Shown here: positions 7,752 to 16,999 of the stretch, in pieces | How the letters are laid out: each line of letters opens with the position of its first letter | How positions within the stretch are numbered: the first letter of the stretch is position 1 | From: Chitinophagales bacterium | GTDB taxonomy: Bacteria; Bacteroidota; Bacteroidia; Chitinophagales; CAIOSU01 | DNA length: 64,000 nt | Reading direction: 5' to 3' | Assembly (NCBI GenBank): GCA_040877935.1 | Contig: JBBDNB010000021.1 | Coordinates: forward strand, 59,047 to 123,046 | Notes under the pieces: generated by a model | What the model was told of the DNA's origin: nothing | The model's database searches: none | What the model saw: only the letters and a program-made list of their open reading frames with translations | Position numbers and translations under genes: made by a program

Positions 7752-9099
7752 TGTTTTTTCTTTTAGAAATGAATATACGGATCAATATTATATAGAACGC
7801 TAAAGGTATAAGCCAAACAACTCTCGATTGCATTCTCGACAGGATATTGGCAAAGCTCGCTGTAATAACAGCATTCAATGCCAAAAAAAGGAATAGGCCC
7901 ACAAACATCGACACTTCTTTTTCTTGAGGTTTTATTTTTAAAAATATAGCTATCAGAATTAAAAGTATAGCCGACAACAGCATAAAATAAAAGTACAAAG
8001 TATTGAATAAATCTACATGGAGCACTGCCCTGCTTTGTTTGGAACTCATATAAGCATCCAGCTCATTGGGGTAGAATTTTTTGATGTTGTTGTAAACACT
8101 AGACGATTCTAAATGAGGATTTAAACCACTGCCTATTTTATACATAAAAAACTGAATATAACTGTCTCTGGCAGACACTTTTAGGAAGCGAAATAAATAT
8201 TCAGCACTAAAAAAAACATCTTTTAACACTGCATTGTATTCAGGCTTAGTATCTGCCCATGATGCGGTTTTCATGTGCGGGCTCTCACTCGACCAAACAA
8301 ACTCCCAGCCAGGCATTGGTAATTTATTCCGATAAGCACAGAGGAGTATTGGATTGTCTTTACATTCCTTTTCCAGATAATAATCCAATATTCCATTCTC
8401 CGCCATTTTTCCCATAAGAAATACATGCCCCGATCTGCTCATAGTAAGTCCATAACCACCAATATAATGTGCGGCAAAAAATAGTACAATAGAAAATATA
8501 CTTATTGCTATTAGTATCTGAAAGCGCTGCTTAATGCCATTAATAACCCGAAAATAATACAGCAAAAAAAGCCCAATACTTAGCCCCAAATGAATCAGCA
8601 CATTTGAGTTGTGCATAATTCCGGCTATAAAAAAGGTGAATAAGAGAAAATATCTTTTGGGGTAAGAAAGCTTATGATTAAAAAGATAGATGAAAGCTGC
8701 CAGAAACCCGATTGGCGTAAAAATATCTGCCATCAATTGTGAACTGTACCAACTTAGTGGAGTAAACAATGCAAGTATTATAAACAAACAAAAGCTGAGT
8801 AATTCCAATCTCTTGGCATCAAAAAATATTTCTGCAAAAAACCTGATGAGTACTGCCAACCAAAGAGATTGTACAAAAATGACTGTCCAGGTAGAATAGT
8901 GAAAAGAGCTAAAAAAAATAAACAGGGAATATACAATAGGGCGATCGTGAGGCAACATATTCACGTAAAAATTTCCAATATATGCACCACTATCGGAAGT
9001 TACCAGTGGATAGCCATTATAAAAAGCGGCAAGCATAAAAAGCAGAGCACCTGCTATAATGCTCAATAATGAAATGTAACGGCTATTGTACGGCTTCAA
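7741..9099 (-). CDS. Multi-pass membrane protein, possibly a GT-C-like transferase
   Basis: A protein of about 450 residues with 10-12 predicted membrane segments. The loop NGYPLVTSDSGAYIGNF after the first helix carries an acidic patch (SDSGAY) of the kind seen in GT-C glycosyltransferase-like proteins. No firm family can be assigned. A large extracytoplasmic loop (about 230-330) lies mid-protein. The frame is open to 9234 but contains no early ATG. TTG at 9099 (L-K-P-Y-N) is chosen as it puts a basic segment before helix 1; TTG at 9162 is the other option. It overlaps the MmcQ-like gene by 11 bp. The presence of a membrane protein is certain; start and function are not. Confidence 0.7.
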   Translation of the reverse strand: MKPYNSRYISLLSIIAGALLFMLAAFYNGYPLVTSDSGAYIGNFYVNMLPHDRPIVYSLFIFFSSFHYSTWTVIFVQSLWLAVLIRFFAEIFFDAKRLELLSFCLFIILALFTPLSWYSSQLMADIFTPIGFLAAFIYLFNHKLSYPKRYFLLFTFFIAGIMHNSNVLIHLGLSIGLFLLYYFRVINGIKQRFQILIAISIFSIVLFFAAHYIGGYGLTMSRSGHVFLMGKMAENGILDYYLEKECKDNPILLCAYRNKLPMPGWEFVWSSESPHMKTASWADTKPEYNAVLKDVFFSAEYLFRFLKVSARDSYIQFFMYKIGSGLNPHLESSSVYNNIKKFYPNELDAYMSSKQSRAVLHVDLFNTLYFYFMLLSAILLILIAIFLKIKPQEKEVSMFVGLFLFLALNAVITASFANILSRMQSRVVWLIPLAFYIILIRIFISKRKNNEY

Positions 9100-9258
9100 T
9101 ATATTTAATGATTCATAAGATTGCCATAAAAATATAATGCAGAGCTTTTTACCTGTCCGCAATAAGGTATAGCCTACAAGCTGGGAATTTAAGTGGCATT
9201 TACCTGTCTTTACAACAAAGGCAGTCCAATTAAATCAGTATAAATAGAATTAGGTCTA

Positions 9259-11658
9259 TTATTCATAAATAATCTGCAATTCCACCCTTCTGTTGGCTTT
9301 GCGGCCTTCGGCAGTGCTGTTGTCTTCTATAGGTCGGGTTTCACCGTACCAGTTTACAAAGAAACGGTCATCTCCCACACCCTTTTCCGTCAGGCGATCT
9401 TTTACAGCCATTGCCCGCTCTTTTGACAAACGCATATTCAGCGCATCACTGCCTGTAGCATCCGTATGTCCTTCTATTTTGAGAATGGCATCCGGTCTGT
9501 CTTTTAGGATATCCGCTATTTTATCAAGGTCTTTTAAGGATCCTGCTTTTATTACCGCCTTGCCGGATTCAAATTCCAGGTTGTCAAATGCCTTTTGCAT
9601 GATCTCTTTCTCCTCTTCTTCCAGCTCAGGACAACCGTCATTACTTGCCGGGCCGGGTGTTTTCGGACAGCGGTCTTCATTGTCCAGTACACCATCACCA
9701 TCAGCATCTCCCCAGGGGCAGCCGTCATTATCAGCCGGGCCGGGTGTATCAGGACAAAGATCCACATCATCCATTACACCATCGCCATCCCTGTCGCCAT
9801 ATGGGCAGCCGTTGTTATCTGCCGGACCTGCTTCGTCAGGACATTCGTCTTCATTGTCCAGCACACCATCCTCATCGCGGTCACCGTATGGACAGCCATC
9901 GTTATCTTCGGGGCCTGCTTCATCAGGGCATTTATCTACATTGTCTAAAATTCCATCTCCATCAGCATCACCCCAGGGGCAACCATTGTTTTCAACGGGG
10001 CCTGCCTCTTCAGGGCATTCGTCATCTTTGTCGGGAATACCGTCTTCATCCGTATCAGGCCAAGGACAACCATTGTTGTCAACAGGGCCAAATTCTTCGG
10101 GGCAATCATCCTCATTGTCCAGCAACCCGTCATCATCGCTATCAGGGCAACCCCCGTTTTCCCAGGTGCCTGGTGTTTTTTTGCAGTTGTCTTTTCTGTT
10201 GGAAACTCTATCATTGTCTTTGTCCTTTGGTTTTCCGAACGGAATCGGAATTTTCAAGCCACCATATACATTGGCCGCATACATTTCCTCTTTAAAACCA
10301 AGTGCCAGAAAATCATTGGTGCCTACAAACAATGGCCCTACCCTCAGGTGAAAACCCAATTGATGGGTACCACTTCCAAATGTATTATAAGTGTATGGCA
10401 ACCCAACGCCCACCCATTTGTGTTCGTAGCGGGGGGCCAACATTACTACAGAATGGTTTGCAATTTTATGTGCATCATTCCTACGCTGAAGCGCAATATA
10501 AGGTGATACATTCACATAAAACCCTTTCCAGATATTATAGTCTGCATGAATCACCAATGTAGTGGGCAGTTGCATTAGAAATTCACCATCGTCATTGGCA
10601 TCTTGTCCGTATGTTTCATTAATCATTTGGTCAAAAGTTTCCAGATCCTCAATACCCAGATCAGTAATGTCCCAGTCGCGGATATCGGCAGTGAAGTTGG
10701 CACTGCGGGGGTCTTTTTGAAAGCGTAGGCGACCGAGATCATTCACGGCAAAACCCACTTTTGCTTTGTACTTATTTTTATCCCTGCGATACAGCCCGGT
10801 TTCTCCATCCATCTCATAGGTATAATCCTCGTGGTTGGGCCGCCATTCATAGGTGAATCCAAAATCAAACCCAAAAGTGGGGTTGGAAACAAATTCATGT
10901 TGGTATTCAAATTCATCGTCTTCGTAGATCAGGTTGTCTGAGTGCCCGTATTCTATATCCGTACTGAATAGAGATAGGGTGTCGTCATTTTTGAAATTGT
11001 ATTGTAAATTGTCTGCATAAATATAAGCAGCACCATGTCCCTGAAGCAGTTTCACACGTATGCCCCCTTTCAGGTAATGATCGCCCATGTCAAAAATTTC
11101 GCGTCCGTAGGCTATTCCATATTCTGTCCAGCCCATGGCCTGTATGCTGAAATTTTCATTGTTCAGGCTGGTCTCCCAAAGCAATGGATAGTTCAGTTCT
11201 TCCCAGGCCAGTTTTGCAAGGTCAGGACTCAGGTCGGTCATTTGCACCTTAAAACGCGCCTTGCTTGTAAACGCCAGGGAATTTTTTCTGCCCAGATTAA
11301 ACATAAAAGAGAGCCCCTGAACAGTAGTGCCGATATCAAGGAATTTGTTGTCCCTACTTTGGTTTTCGATCAGGTAAGTATCCATGAAATCATCGGTTTC
11401 ATTCACCTCGTCATTTCTCAGATCGCGGATCAATTGCCTCCTTACCCCCACGTAATTGTTGTAAAGGTTAAAATCGGTGCTCACCAGGTTCATGTCAAAT
11501 CTGTAGCGATTGTCCTGAATTAGTGAAGGATTGAGGTCAATGGCATTGACACCTGCCCAGTTGTCGTGCAAAAAACCAAAATATTCCTGGGCCGCAGCTT
11601 TTTCAATTCCTGAAAGCCCAATTAATATTAAAACAAAAACACTCATTATATTTTTCAT
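9259..11658 (-). CDS. OmpA-family outer-membrane protein with DUF5723-like barrel and TSP3 repeats
   Basis: A 799-residue protein in four parts: a signal peptide (MKNIMSVFVLILIGLSG to AAAQ); a large barrel-like region to about residue 480; six to seven calcium-binding thrombospondin type-3 repeats (about 490-680, units like DGDGVLDNEDRCPDTPGP); and a C-terminal OmpA domain (about 690-799). The OmpA domain has IEGHTDATGSDALNMRLSKERA and the NRRVEL peptidoglycan-binding signature. Such proteins bridge outer membrane and cell wall through a stiff, calcium-loaded linker. The repeats are similar at base level, so the number may vary between strains. The gene is alone, in opposite orientation to the cargo gene at 12.2 kb. 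A long antisense frame over the repeats is a by-product of their composition. Confidence 0.9.
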   Translation of the reverse strand: MKNIMSVFVLILIGLSGIEKAAAQEYFGFLHDNWAGVNAIDLNPSLIQDNRYRFDMNLVSTDFNLYNNYVGVRRQLIRDLRNDEVNETDDFMDTYLIENQSRDNKFLDIGTTVQGLSFMFNLGRKNSLAFTSKARFKVQMTDLSPDLAKLAWEELNYPLLWETSLNNENFSIQAMGWTEYGIAYGREIFDMGDHYLKGGIRVKLLQGHGAAYIYADNLQYNFKNDDTLSLFSTDIEYGHSDNLIYEDDEFEYQHEFVSNPTFGFDFGFTYEWRPNHEDYTYEMDGETGLYRRDKNKYKAKVGFAVNDLGRLRFQKDPRSANFTADIRDWDITDLGIEDLETFDQMINETYGQDANDDGEFLMQLPTTLVIHADYNIWKGFYVNVSPYIALQRRNDAHKIANHSVVMLAPRYEHKWVGVGLPYTYNTFGSGTHQLGFHLRVGPLFVGTNDFLALGFKEEMYAANVYGGLKIPIPFGKPKDKDNDRVSNRKDNCKKTPGTWENGGCPDSDDDGLLDNEDDCPEEFGPVDNNGCPWPDTDEDGIPDKDDECPEEAGPVENNGCPWGDADGDGILDNVDKCPDEAGPEDNDGCPYGDRDEDGVLDNEDECPDEAGPADNNGCPYGDRDGDGVMDDVDLCPDTPGPADNDGCPWGDADGDGVLDNEDRCPKTPGPASNDGCPELEEEEKEIMQKAFDNLEFESGKAVIKAGSLKDLDKIADILKDRPDAILKIEGHTDATGSDALNMRLSKERAMAVKDRLTEKGVGDDRFFVNWYGETRPIEDNSTAEGRKANRRVELQIIYE

Positions 11659-11910
11659 AACCTTGATTTATTTTAAAGCCATTGCAAGTTAAAAAAGTAA
11701 ATCGAATATAGTAATAATATTAGTGCTTAATTATAATTCAAAAAAAATCGAAAGAAATAATTCCTGGTCTTTGATGTGTTTCAATACTTTTTTGGGAATG
11801 ACGAAAATATTTTGTCTTCTGTTGTTATTAAAACCCAAATCAAGGACGTTGCGAGCCTGAAGGGCGTGGCTATCTGGCTGAATGCACTCCAGAAGGGAAT
11901 TTAACTTGAA

Positions 11911-11943
11911 AGACTTCCAAAGTCTTTGAGACTTTGGAAGTCT
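11911..11943. repeat. Perfect 15-bp inverted repeat
   Basis: AGACTTCCAAAGTCT (11911-11925) and AGACTTTGGAAGTCT (11929-11943) are exact reverse complements around a 3-nt TTG loop. No T-run follows, and no gene ends here, so a terminator is unlikely. It fits a REP-like palindrome. Confidence 0.85.
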
Positions 11944-12012
11944 GGGTGCTTCGAAGAGGAAAACAGGCAAAATACACAGTTGATTACGACAGCTTTGGGC
12001 CAAGTCATCCCC

Positions 12013-12150
12013 CCTGTCCTGGAAAAAAGATTGCTGTCAATTGGATGAAGTTTGGGTCGGCTTTGAAAAGCGGTCTGACGGTTTGTTTATCAATTTGTTG
12101 GTATGCTTGAAACTGTTTTGAAGCCTACTATGAAACCGTCTGACCACTAT
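12013..12150 (+). repeat. Repeat element R2, first copy
   Basis: About 138 bp clearly related to 16660-16799 in the same orientation. Both begin CCTGTCC-GGAAAAA, share GCTGTCAATTG, GGCTTTGAAAAGCGG and GGTTTGTTTATCAATTTG, and end ACCGTCTGACC. Inside, GGTCTGACGGTTT (12072-12084) and AAACCGTCTGACC (12133-12145) form an inverted repeat with one central mismatch. It ends about 70 bp before the cargo gene. Confidence 0.85.
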
Positions 12151-12218
12151 TAACCCTCTCCTTGCCCCCGCTATTCCAAAATTTTTATATACTTTTACTG
12201 TAAAGCAAGAAATAAAAA

Positions 12219-15200
12219 ATGAAACAAACACTTTTCACCCTTTTAAGCACTTTATTTTTTATGGGTACTTATGCCCAGGAACCCGAATTTGAATGGGCAA
12301 AAGCCATGGGTGGCACAAACAGGGAGGAAGGAAACTCCATCGTCATAGACGACAGCGGCAATGTTTATACCACTGGGAGGTTTCATGGCACAGTTGATTT
12401 TGATCCCGATCCTTTTACTAGCTTTAACCTTACTTCGGTAGGAGGTTATGATATTTTTATATCCAAATTGGATGCCAATGGCAATTTTTTATGGGCAAAA
12501 TCTATGGGAGGCACAAGAGATGAAGAAGGACGTTCCATCGCCATAGATGGCAGTGGCAATGTTTATACCACGGGGTATTTTAGGAATACAGCTGATTTTG
12601 ACCCAGGGCAGGACACCTTTAATCTCACTTCGGCAGGATTCTGGGATATTTTCATCTCCAAATTGGATGCCAATGGCAATTTTCTATGGGCAAAAAGCAT
12701 TGGCGACATAGGTGATGATGAGGGATATTCAATCGCCATAGATGATAACAGCAATGTTTATACTACAGGGTATTTTAGTTACACAGCTGATTTTGACCCA
12801 GGACAGGACACCTTTAACCTCACTTCGATATGGGGGAATGATATATTTATTTCTAAATTGGATGCCAATGGCAATTTTGTATGGGCAAAATCTATGGGTG
12901 GTACAAGTACTGATAGTGGATACTCCATCGCCATAGGCGACAACGACAATATTTATACCACCGGTTCTTTTGGAGGCACAACCGATTTTGACCCTGGTAT
13001 AGACACTTTTAATCTCACTACTATAGGAGGGGATGATATCTTCATTTCCAAATTAGATACCAATGGAAGTTTTTTATGGGCAAAGGCTATGGGCAGTACA
13101 AGTAATGATAAGGGACACTCCATTGCCATAGATGGCAGTGGCAATATCTATACCACTGGGTATTTTGAAGGCACAACCGATTTTGACCCGGGTGTTGGAA
13201 CCTATAACCTCAGTTCGGCAGGAGACAGAGATATTTTCATTTCCAAATTGGATGCCAATGGTGACTTTATATGGGCAAAAGCTATGGGCGGTACAAGTCG
13301 GGATGAAGGAAACTCCATTGCCATAGACGACAGTGGCAATGTCTATACCACTGGGTATTTTCTAGGTACAGCCGATTTTGATCCGGGGTCGGACACATTT
13401 ATCATTAGTTCGGTAGGCTATGATATTTTTATATCCAAATTGGACGTCAATGGCAATTTTCTATGGATAAAATCTATGGGAGGCGCACAATATGATTATG
13501 GAAACTCGATCACCATAGACAACAGAGGCGCTGTTTATACCACCGGACATTTTAGGGGTACAGCCGATTTTGACCCGGGGTCGGACACATTTAACCTTAC
13601 TTCAGGATTATTTCATGATATTTTTGTGCATAAAATGAGCCAATGTATTTCACGAGCAAGAGGAGAAGTGTTTTGGGATGTAAATGAAAATTGTATCAAA
13701 GATGCAGGGGAAACAACTTTAACGCACACGCTTTTAATAAGCATTCAGCCAGGTGATTATACTGTCCAAACAGCAGCCAATGGGCGTTGGGAAATAGATT
13801 CTCTACCTACGGGCAATTATACGGCTACTATTGATACAAGTAATGCCAATTGGTTGACCTGCCCTCCCACGCAAAGTTTTACAGTAGTGCATCCCGATAG
13901 CTGTACCCTGGTACCCGATTTTGGTTTTGTAGCAAAATATCCCTGCCCTGCACCCAATATTAGCATTGCTATGCCGCAAATCAGGCGCGGTTTTTCTGAT
14001 CAAGAAATTTATGTACAGGCTTGTAATCTAAATTCTGCAACAGATTCCCTCACTAGTGCTTATGCATTATTAGAACTTGACTCCAATATTTCGGTACAGA
14101 ATGCTTCATTGGTCTATACCAATTTGGGTAATAATATTTTTGAAGTGCAATTGGGTGATTTATTGCCCGGGGAATGTGTCAATTTTTATTTTAATGTTAC
14201 GGTTGAGCTAAGTGCTCAGGCTCTACAAACACTTTGTCTGGAAGCAGAGCTTTTTCCTCAGTCCGAATGCGTATTTGACAGCACAGAAACACCTTATATT
14301 ATCGACACTACTTTTACGCCCTGTACACTCCCCTGGGACAAATCAAGCATTAGCATAGAAGCTTGGTGCGATCAGGATTCGGTGTATTTTATCATTAGCA
14401 ATACAGGAGATATTGGGAGCGGTGATATGGATTGTTATTCACCCATGCGATTTTATATTGACGGTATTCTCGTCAAATTTGATTCGGTAATGCTGCAAGG
14501 GCAGGAAACTACCACACTTGCTTATGCAGGAACAGGTGAAACTTTTAGCATAGAAGTAGATCAACATCCGCTTCATCCTGGACATTCCCGTCCCAATGCC
14601 CATATAGAAAACTGTGGCAATGGCACCTGGACTCCCGGTATTATCCCTCAAATGCCCACAGATGATATTGACCCTGTTGTGGATGTTTTCTGCGGTCAGG
14701 TTACCGCTCCACTCGATCCAAATGACAAACGCGGCTTTCCCCTGGGCGTGGGTGAACAAAAAATTATTCGCGCCAATCAGAATCTGGAGTATATGATTCG
14801 CTTTCAGAATGTAGGAACAGATACGGCTGTTAACATCGTAATCAAAGATACCTTAAGCGAAGACTTTAATATTTTCACCTTACAAAGTGGGGTCAGTAGC
14901 CACCCCTATGAATTTAGCATTTCAGGTCAAAGAGAATTAACCTGGAGATTTAACAATATCATGTTGCCCGACAGCACTATAGACCAGCCAAATTCAAACG
15001 GTTTTGTGATGTTCAAGGTAGAGCAAAACCCTGATTTGCCACTCGGTACTGTTTTGAAAAATAGGGCAGGCATTTATTTTGATTTTGAAGCTCCGGTTAT
15101 TACCAATACTTCAGCTCATACCATTAGTGAATTTAATCTACTACCTATTGGCATTGATGAAATTTTGCTCTGCGATAGCTCAGAATACACCTGGATAGAT

Positions 15201-16478
15201 GGCAATACCTATTATACCAATAATACTTCCGCTACCTACACATTGCCCGGAGCAGCAGCTTCCGGCATTGACAGTATAGTAAGGCTAAGGCTGAGTTTCA
15301 ACACCTCCACAAGTGGTACAGACAGCATTATCGCCTGCGATAGTCTTATTTGGATAGATGAAAATACCTATTATGCCAATAATAACACCGCTACACATAC
15401 TTTACAAAATGAGCAAGGTTGTGATAGTATCATAACACTGAACTTAACAGTTTACAGTTCATCAACTGAAAGCTATATCGAAACCATTTGTGAAGGAGAT
15501 GTATATGCTGTGCATGGCTTTACTTACGATCAAACAGGTATTTATAATGATACACTTTTCTATCAAAGCGGATGTGATAGCATAAGGTACACCGTAAACT
15601 TAACAGTGGATAGTGCAACAGAACTAACTTATACAGAAACCATCTGTGAAGGCGATGTATTTTCCGTGCATGGCTTTGATTATGATCAATCAGGTGTTTA
15701 TAAAGACACGCTCTTCTACCAAAGCGGATGTGATAGCATAAGGTTTACAGTTGACTTAACGGTTGATAGTGCAACAGCAGAAAATTTCACGGACACCATT
15801 TGTGGAGGCGATGTATATTCTGTGCACGGCTATGATTACAACCAAACAGGCGTTTATTATGACACGCTTAATTATCAAAGTGGATGTGATAGTATTGTAT
15901 TTACTGTGGATTTAACTGTAAAAGAAGCAGATATAGAAAATTATACAGGCACTATCTGTGAAGGAGATGTATATGTTGTGCAAGGCTTTGACTATAACCA
16001 AACAGGTGTTTATAAGGACACACTTTTTTACCTAAGCGGCTGTGATAGTATTTCGTTTACGGTAGATTTAACGGTAAATCCTGTTGATTCAACTTTTGAA
16101 ACACGAGTAACCTGTACTCCATCAGACACGGGCGTGTTTGTATTCAGCGAAACAAATAGATACACCTGCGATAGCGTCCACACGCTTAGCGTAAGTTTAG
16201 ACAATTGCATCGGCATCAAGGCAAAAAGTTTATTTGATTTTGTAAGCATTTTTCCAAATCCAGCAAAAGATGTCTTGATTGTACAAATCAAAACACCCCT
16301 TTTGAGTGGGGATGTGTCGGGAGGTATTTACTCCTTAGAAGGCAAGCTCCTTCAAAGCCTTAGGCTTAAGGAAGGCACCAACAGTTTGGATGTAAGCAAC
16401 TATGCCACGGGCCTGTATTTTCTTCAGTTGATTTCAAAAGAAGAGCAGAAGGTTTTTAAAGTGGTTTTGGAGCCTTAG
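12219..16478 (+). CDS. T9SS-secreted multidomain protein with SBBP-type repeats (type A sorting domain)
   Basis: A 1419-residue exported protein with signal peptide MKQTLFTLLSTLFFMGTYAQ. Residues 22-475 hold seven ~66-residue beta-propeller (SBBP-like) units with the frame WAKAMGG, GNSIAIDDSGNVYTTGYF, ADFDPG, DIFISKLDANG. Next come an SdrD_B-like unit (GEVFWDVNENCIKDAGET), a DUF11/DUF7619-like region (about 830-965, NLEYMIRFQNVGTDTAVNI) and six CDSI-type repeats (about 1000-1290). The type A T9SS tail (about 1340-1419) has IFPNPAKDVL, YSLEGKLLQSL and GLYFLQL. The protein would be exported by Sec, then the type IX machine, and attached or released at the surface. Repeat units are highly similar in DNA, which favours copy-number change. 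Related repeat elements lie on both sides. The ligand is unknown. Confidence 0.92.
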   Translation: MKQTLFTLLSTLFFMGTYAQEPEFEWAKAMGGTNREEGNSIVIDDSGNVYTTGRFHGTVDFDPDPFTSFNLTSVGGYDIFISKLDANGNFLWAKSMGGTRDEEGRSIAIDGSGNVYTTGYFRNTADFDPGQDTFNLTSAGFWDIFISKLDANGNFLWAKSIGDIGDDEGYSIAIDDNSNVYTTGYFSYTADFDPGQDTFNLTSIWGNDIFISKLDANGNFVWAKSMGGTSTDSGYSIAIGDNDNIYTTGSFGGTTDFDPGIDTFNLTTIGGDDIFISKLDTNGSFLWAKAMGSTSNDKGHSIAIDGSGNIYTTGYFEGTTDFDPGVGTYNLSSAGDRDIFISKLDANGDFIWAKAMGGTSRDEGNSIAIDDSGNVYTTGYFLGTADFDPGSDTFIISSVGYDIFISKLDVNGNFLWIKSMGGAQYDYGNSITIDNRGAVYTTGHFRGTADFDPGSDTFNLTSGLFHDIFVHKMSQCISRARGEVFWDVNENCIKDAGETTLTHTLLISIQPGDYTVQTAANGRWEIDSLPTGNYTATIDTSNANWLTCPPTQSFTVVHPDSCTLVPDFGFVAKYPCPAPNISIAMPQIRRGFSDQEIYVQACNLNSATDSLTSAYALLELDSNISVQNASLVYTNLGNNIFEVQLGDLLPGECVNFYFNVTVELSAQALQTLCLEAELFPQSECVFDSTETPYIIDTTFTPCTLPWDKSSISIEAWCDQDSVYFIISNTGDIGSGDMDCYSPMRFYIDGILVKFDSVMLQGQETTTLAYAGTGETFSIEVDQHPLHPGHSRPNAHIENCGNGTWTPGIIPQMPTDDIDPVVDVFCGQVTAPLDPNDKRGFPLGVGEQKIIRANQNLEYMIRFQNVGTDTAVNIVIKDTLSEDFNIFTLQSGVSSHPYEFSISGQRELTWRFNNIMLPDSTIDQPNSNGFVMFKVEQNPDLPLGTVLKNRAGIYFDFEAPVITNTSAHTISEFNLLPIGIDEILLCDSSEYTWIDGNTYYTNNTSATYTLPGAAASGIDSIVRLRLSFNTSTSGTDSIIACDSLIWIDENTYYANNNTATHTLQNEQGCDSIITLNLTVYSSSTESYIETICEGDVYAVHGFTYDQTGIYNDTLFYQSGCDSIRYTVNLTVDSATELTYTETICEGDVFSVHGFDYDQSGVYKDTLFYQSGCDSIRFTVDLTVDSATAENFTDTICGGDVYSVHGYDYNQTGVYYDTLNYQSGCDSIVFTVDLTVKEADIENYTGTICEGDVYVVQGFDYNQTGVYKDTLFYLSGCDSISFTVDLTVNPVDSTFETRVTCTPSDTGVFVFSETNRYTCDSVHTLSVSLDNCIGIKAKSLFDFVSIFPNPAKDVLIVQIKTPLLSGDVSGGIYSLEGKLLQSLRLKEGTNSLDVSNYATGLYFLQLISKEEQKVFKVVLEP

Positions 16479-16560
16479 GTAGAGAAGTTGGAAGGCACAA
16501 AAAGGCATTTGAGGTAGCCTGGCTTCATGCGACAAGTGTGGGATGCATCTCTATGCCAGG

Positions 16561-16659
16561 CAAGTCATCCGATGACTTGCTGTTTGCGGTATTTGTGCAA
16601 CTCCAAGCTTACATGTGAAGCCAATGAACATAGTCATCGGATGACTGAGCAAAGCAACT
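16561..16659 (+). repeat. Repeat element R1, first copy
   Basis: Starts with the perfect palindrome CAAGTCATCCGATGACTTG (16561-16579) and carries AGTCATCGGATGACT at 16632-16646. It aligns over its length with 16822-16919, sharing TGCTGTTTG, ATTTGTGCAA, GCTTAC-TGTG, GCCAATGAA and ACTGAGC. Confidence 0.85.
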
Positions 16660-16799
16660 CCTGTCCAGGAAAAAGGGATGGCTGTCAATTGAATAAAGTT
16701 TAGTCTGGCTTTGAAAAGCGGTCTGACGGTTTGTTTATCAATTTGTTGATATGCTTGAATCTGTTTTGCAGTCTGTGAGAAAACCGTCTGACCGCTATA
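16660..16799 (+). repeat. Repeat element R2, second copy
   Basis: Relative of 12013-12150. Here the inverted arms are longer: AGCGGTCTGACGGTTT (16717-16732) and AAACCGTCTGACCGCT (16781-16796), 16 bp with one mismatch at the centre. The ~48-nt loop is conserved with the other copy. Confidence 0.85.
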
Positions 16800-16821
16800 C
16801 CTCTTTGAAAACGAGAAAACA

Positions 16822-16919
16822 CAAGTCACCCAATGACTGCTGTTTGTGGAATTTGTGCAACCCCAGGCTTACCTGTGCAGCCAATGAAGCATAGTCATCA
16901 GATAACTGAGCGAAACAAA
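16822..16919 (+). repeat. Repeat element R1, second copy
   Basis: Diverged relative of 16561-16659. Its palindromes are decayed (CAAGTCACCCAATGACTG, AGTCATCAGATAACTG), suggesting an older copy. Confidence 0.75.
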
Positions 16920-16954
16920 ACTCTTTTTTTCTTTTCTATAAAATTAAAAGTGAG

Positions 16955-16962
16955 TAGCTTTG
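16955..16962 (+). promoter_or_regulatory. Candidate -7 box of the atp operon
   Basis: TAGCTTTG fits TAnnTTTG exactly and lies 38 bp before the atpB start at 17000. A T-rich tract some 20-30 bp upstream could hold the weak -33 element. Confidence 0.6.
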
Positions 16963-16999
16963 CACCGATTTTCTAAAAGAAGCTTTAAACGCTTTATAA

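Larger units (their letters stand above)
11659..12218. other. 560-bp intergenic region with palindromes
   Basis: No credible gene lies between the divergent OmpA gene and the cargo gene. The stretch holds a perfect hairpin at 11911-11943 and a ~140-bp repeat element at 12013-12150 whose relative lies beyond the far end of the cargo gene. Both promoters must lie at its ends; neither shows a clean TAnnTTTG box. Confidence 0.7.
16479..16999. other. 521-bp intergenic region packed with repeat elements
   Basis: No gene is seen. In order, the stretch holds R1 (16561-16659), R2 (16660-16799), a second R1 (16822-16919) and the atp promoter (box at 16955-16962). R1 and R2 abut, making a composite R1-R2-R1 block directly before the ATP synthase operon. 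Confidence 0.75.

Noticed and set aside
9293..10351. Plus-strand open frame of 352 codons, rich in Ser/Pro/Gly
   Set aside because: It is antisense to the TSP3 repeats and OmpA domain of a well-supported gene. Its length follows from the repeat composition, and it has no signal or family motif.
12037..12231. Short minus-strand frame before the cargo gene
   Set aside because: It lies mostly in the R2 repeat, overlaps the cargo gene's start, and has no counterpart frame conserved in the second R2 copy.
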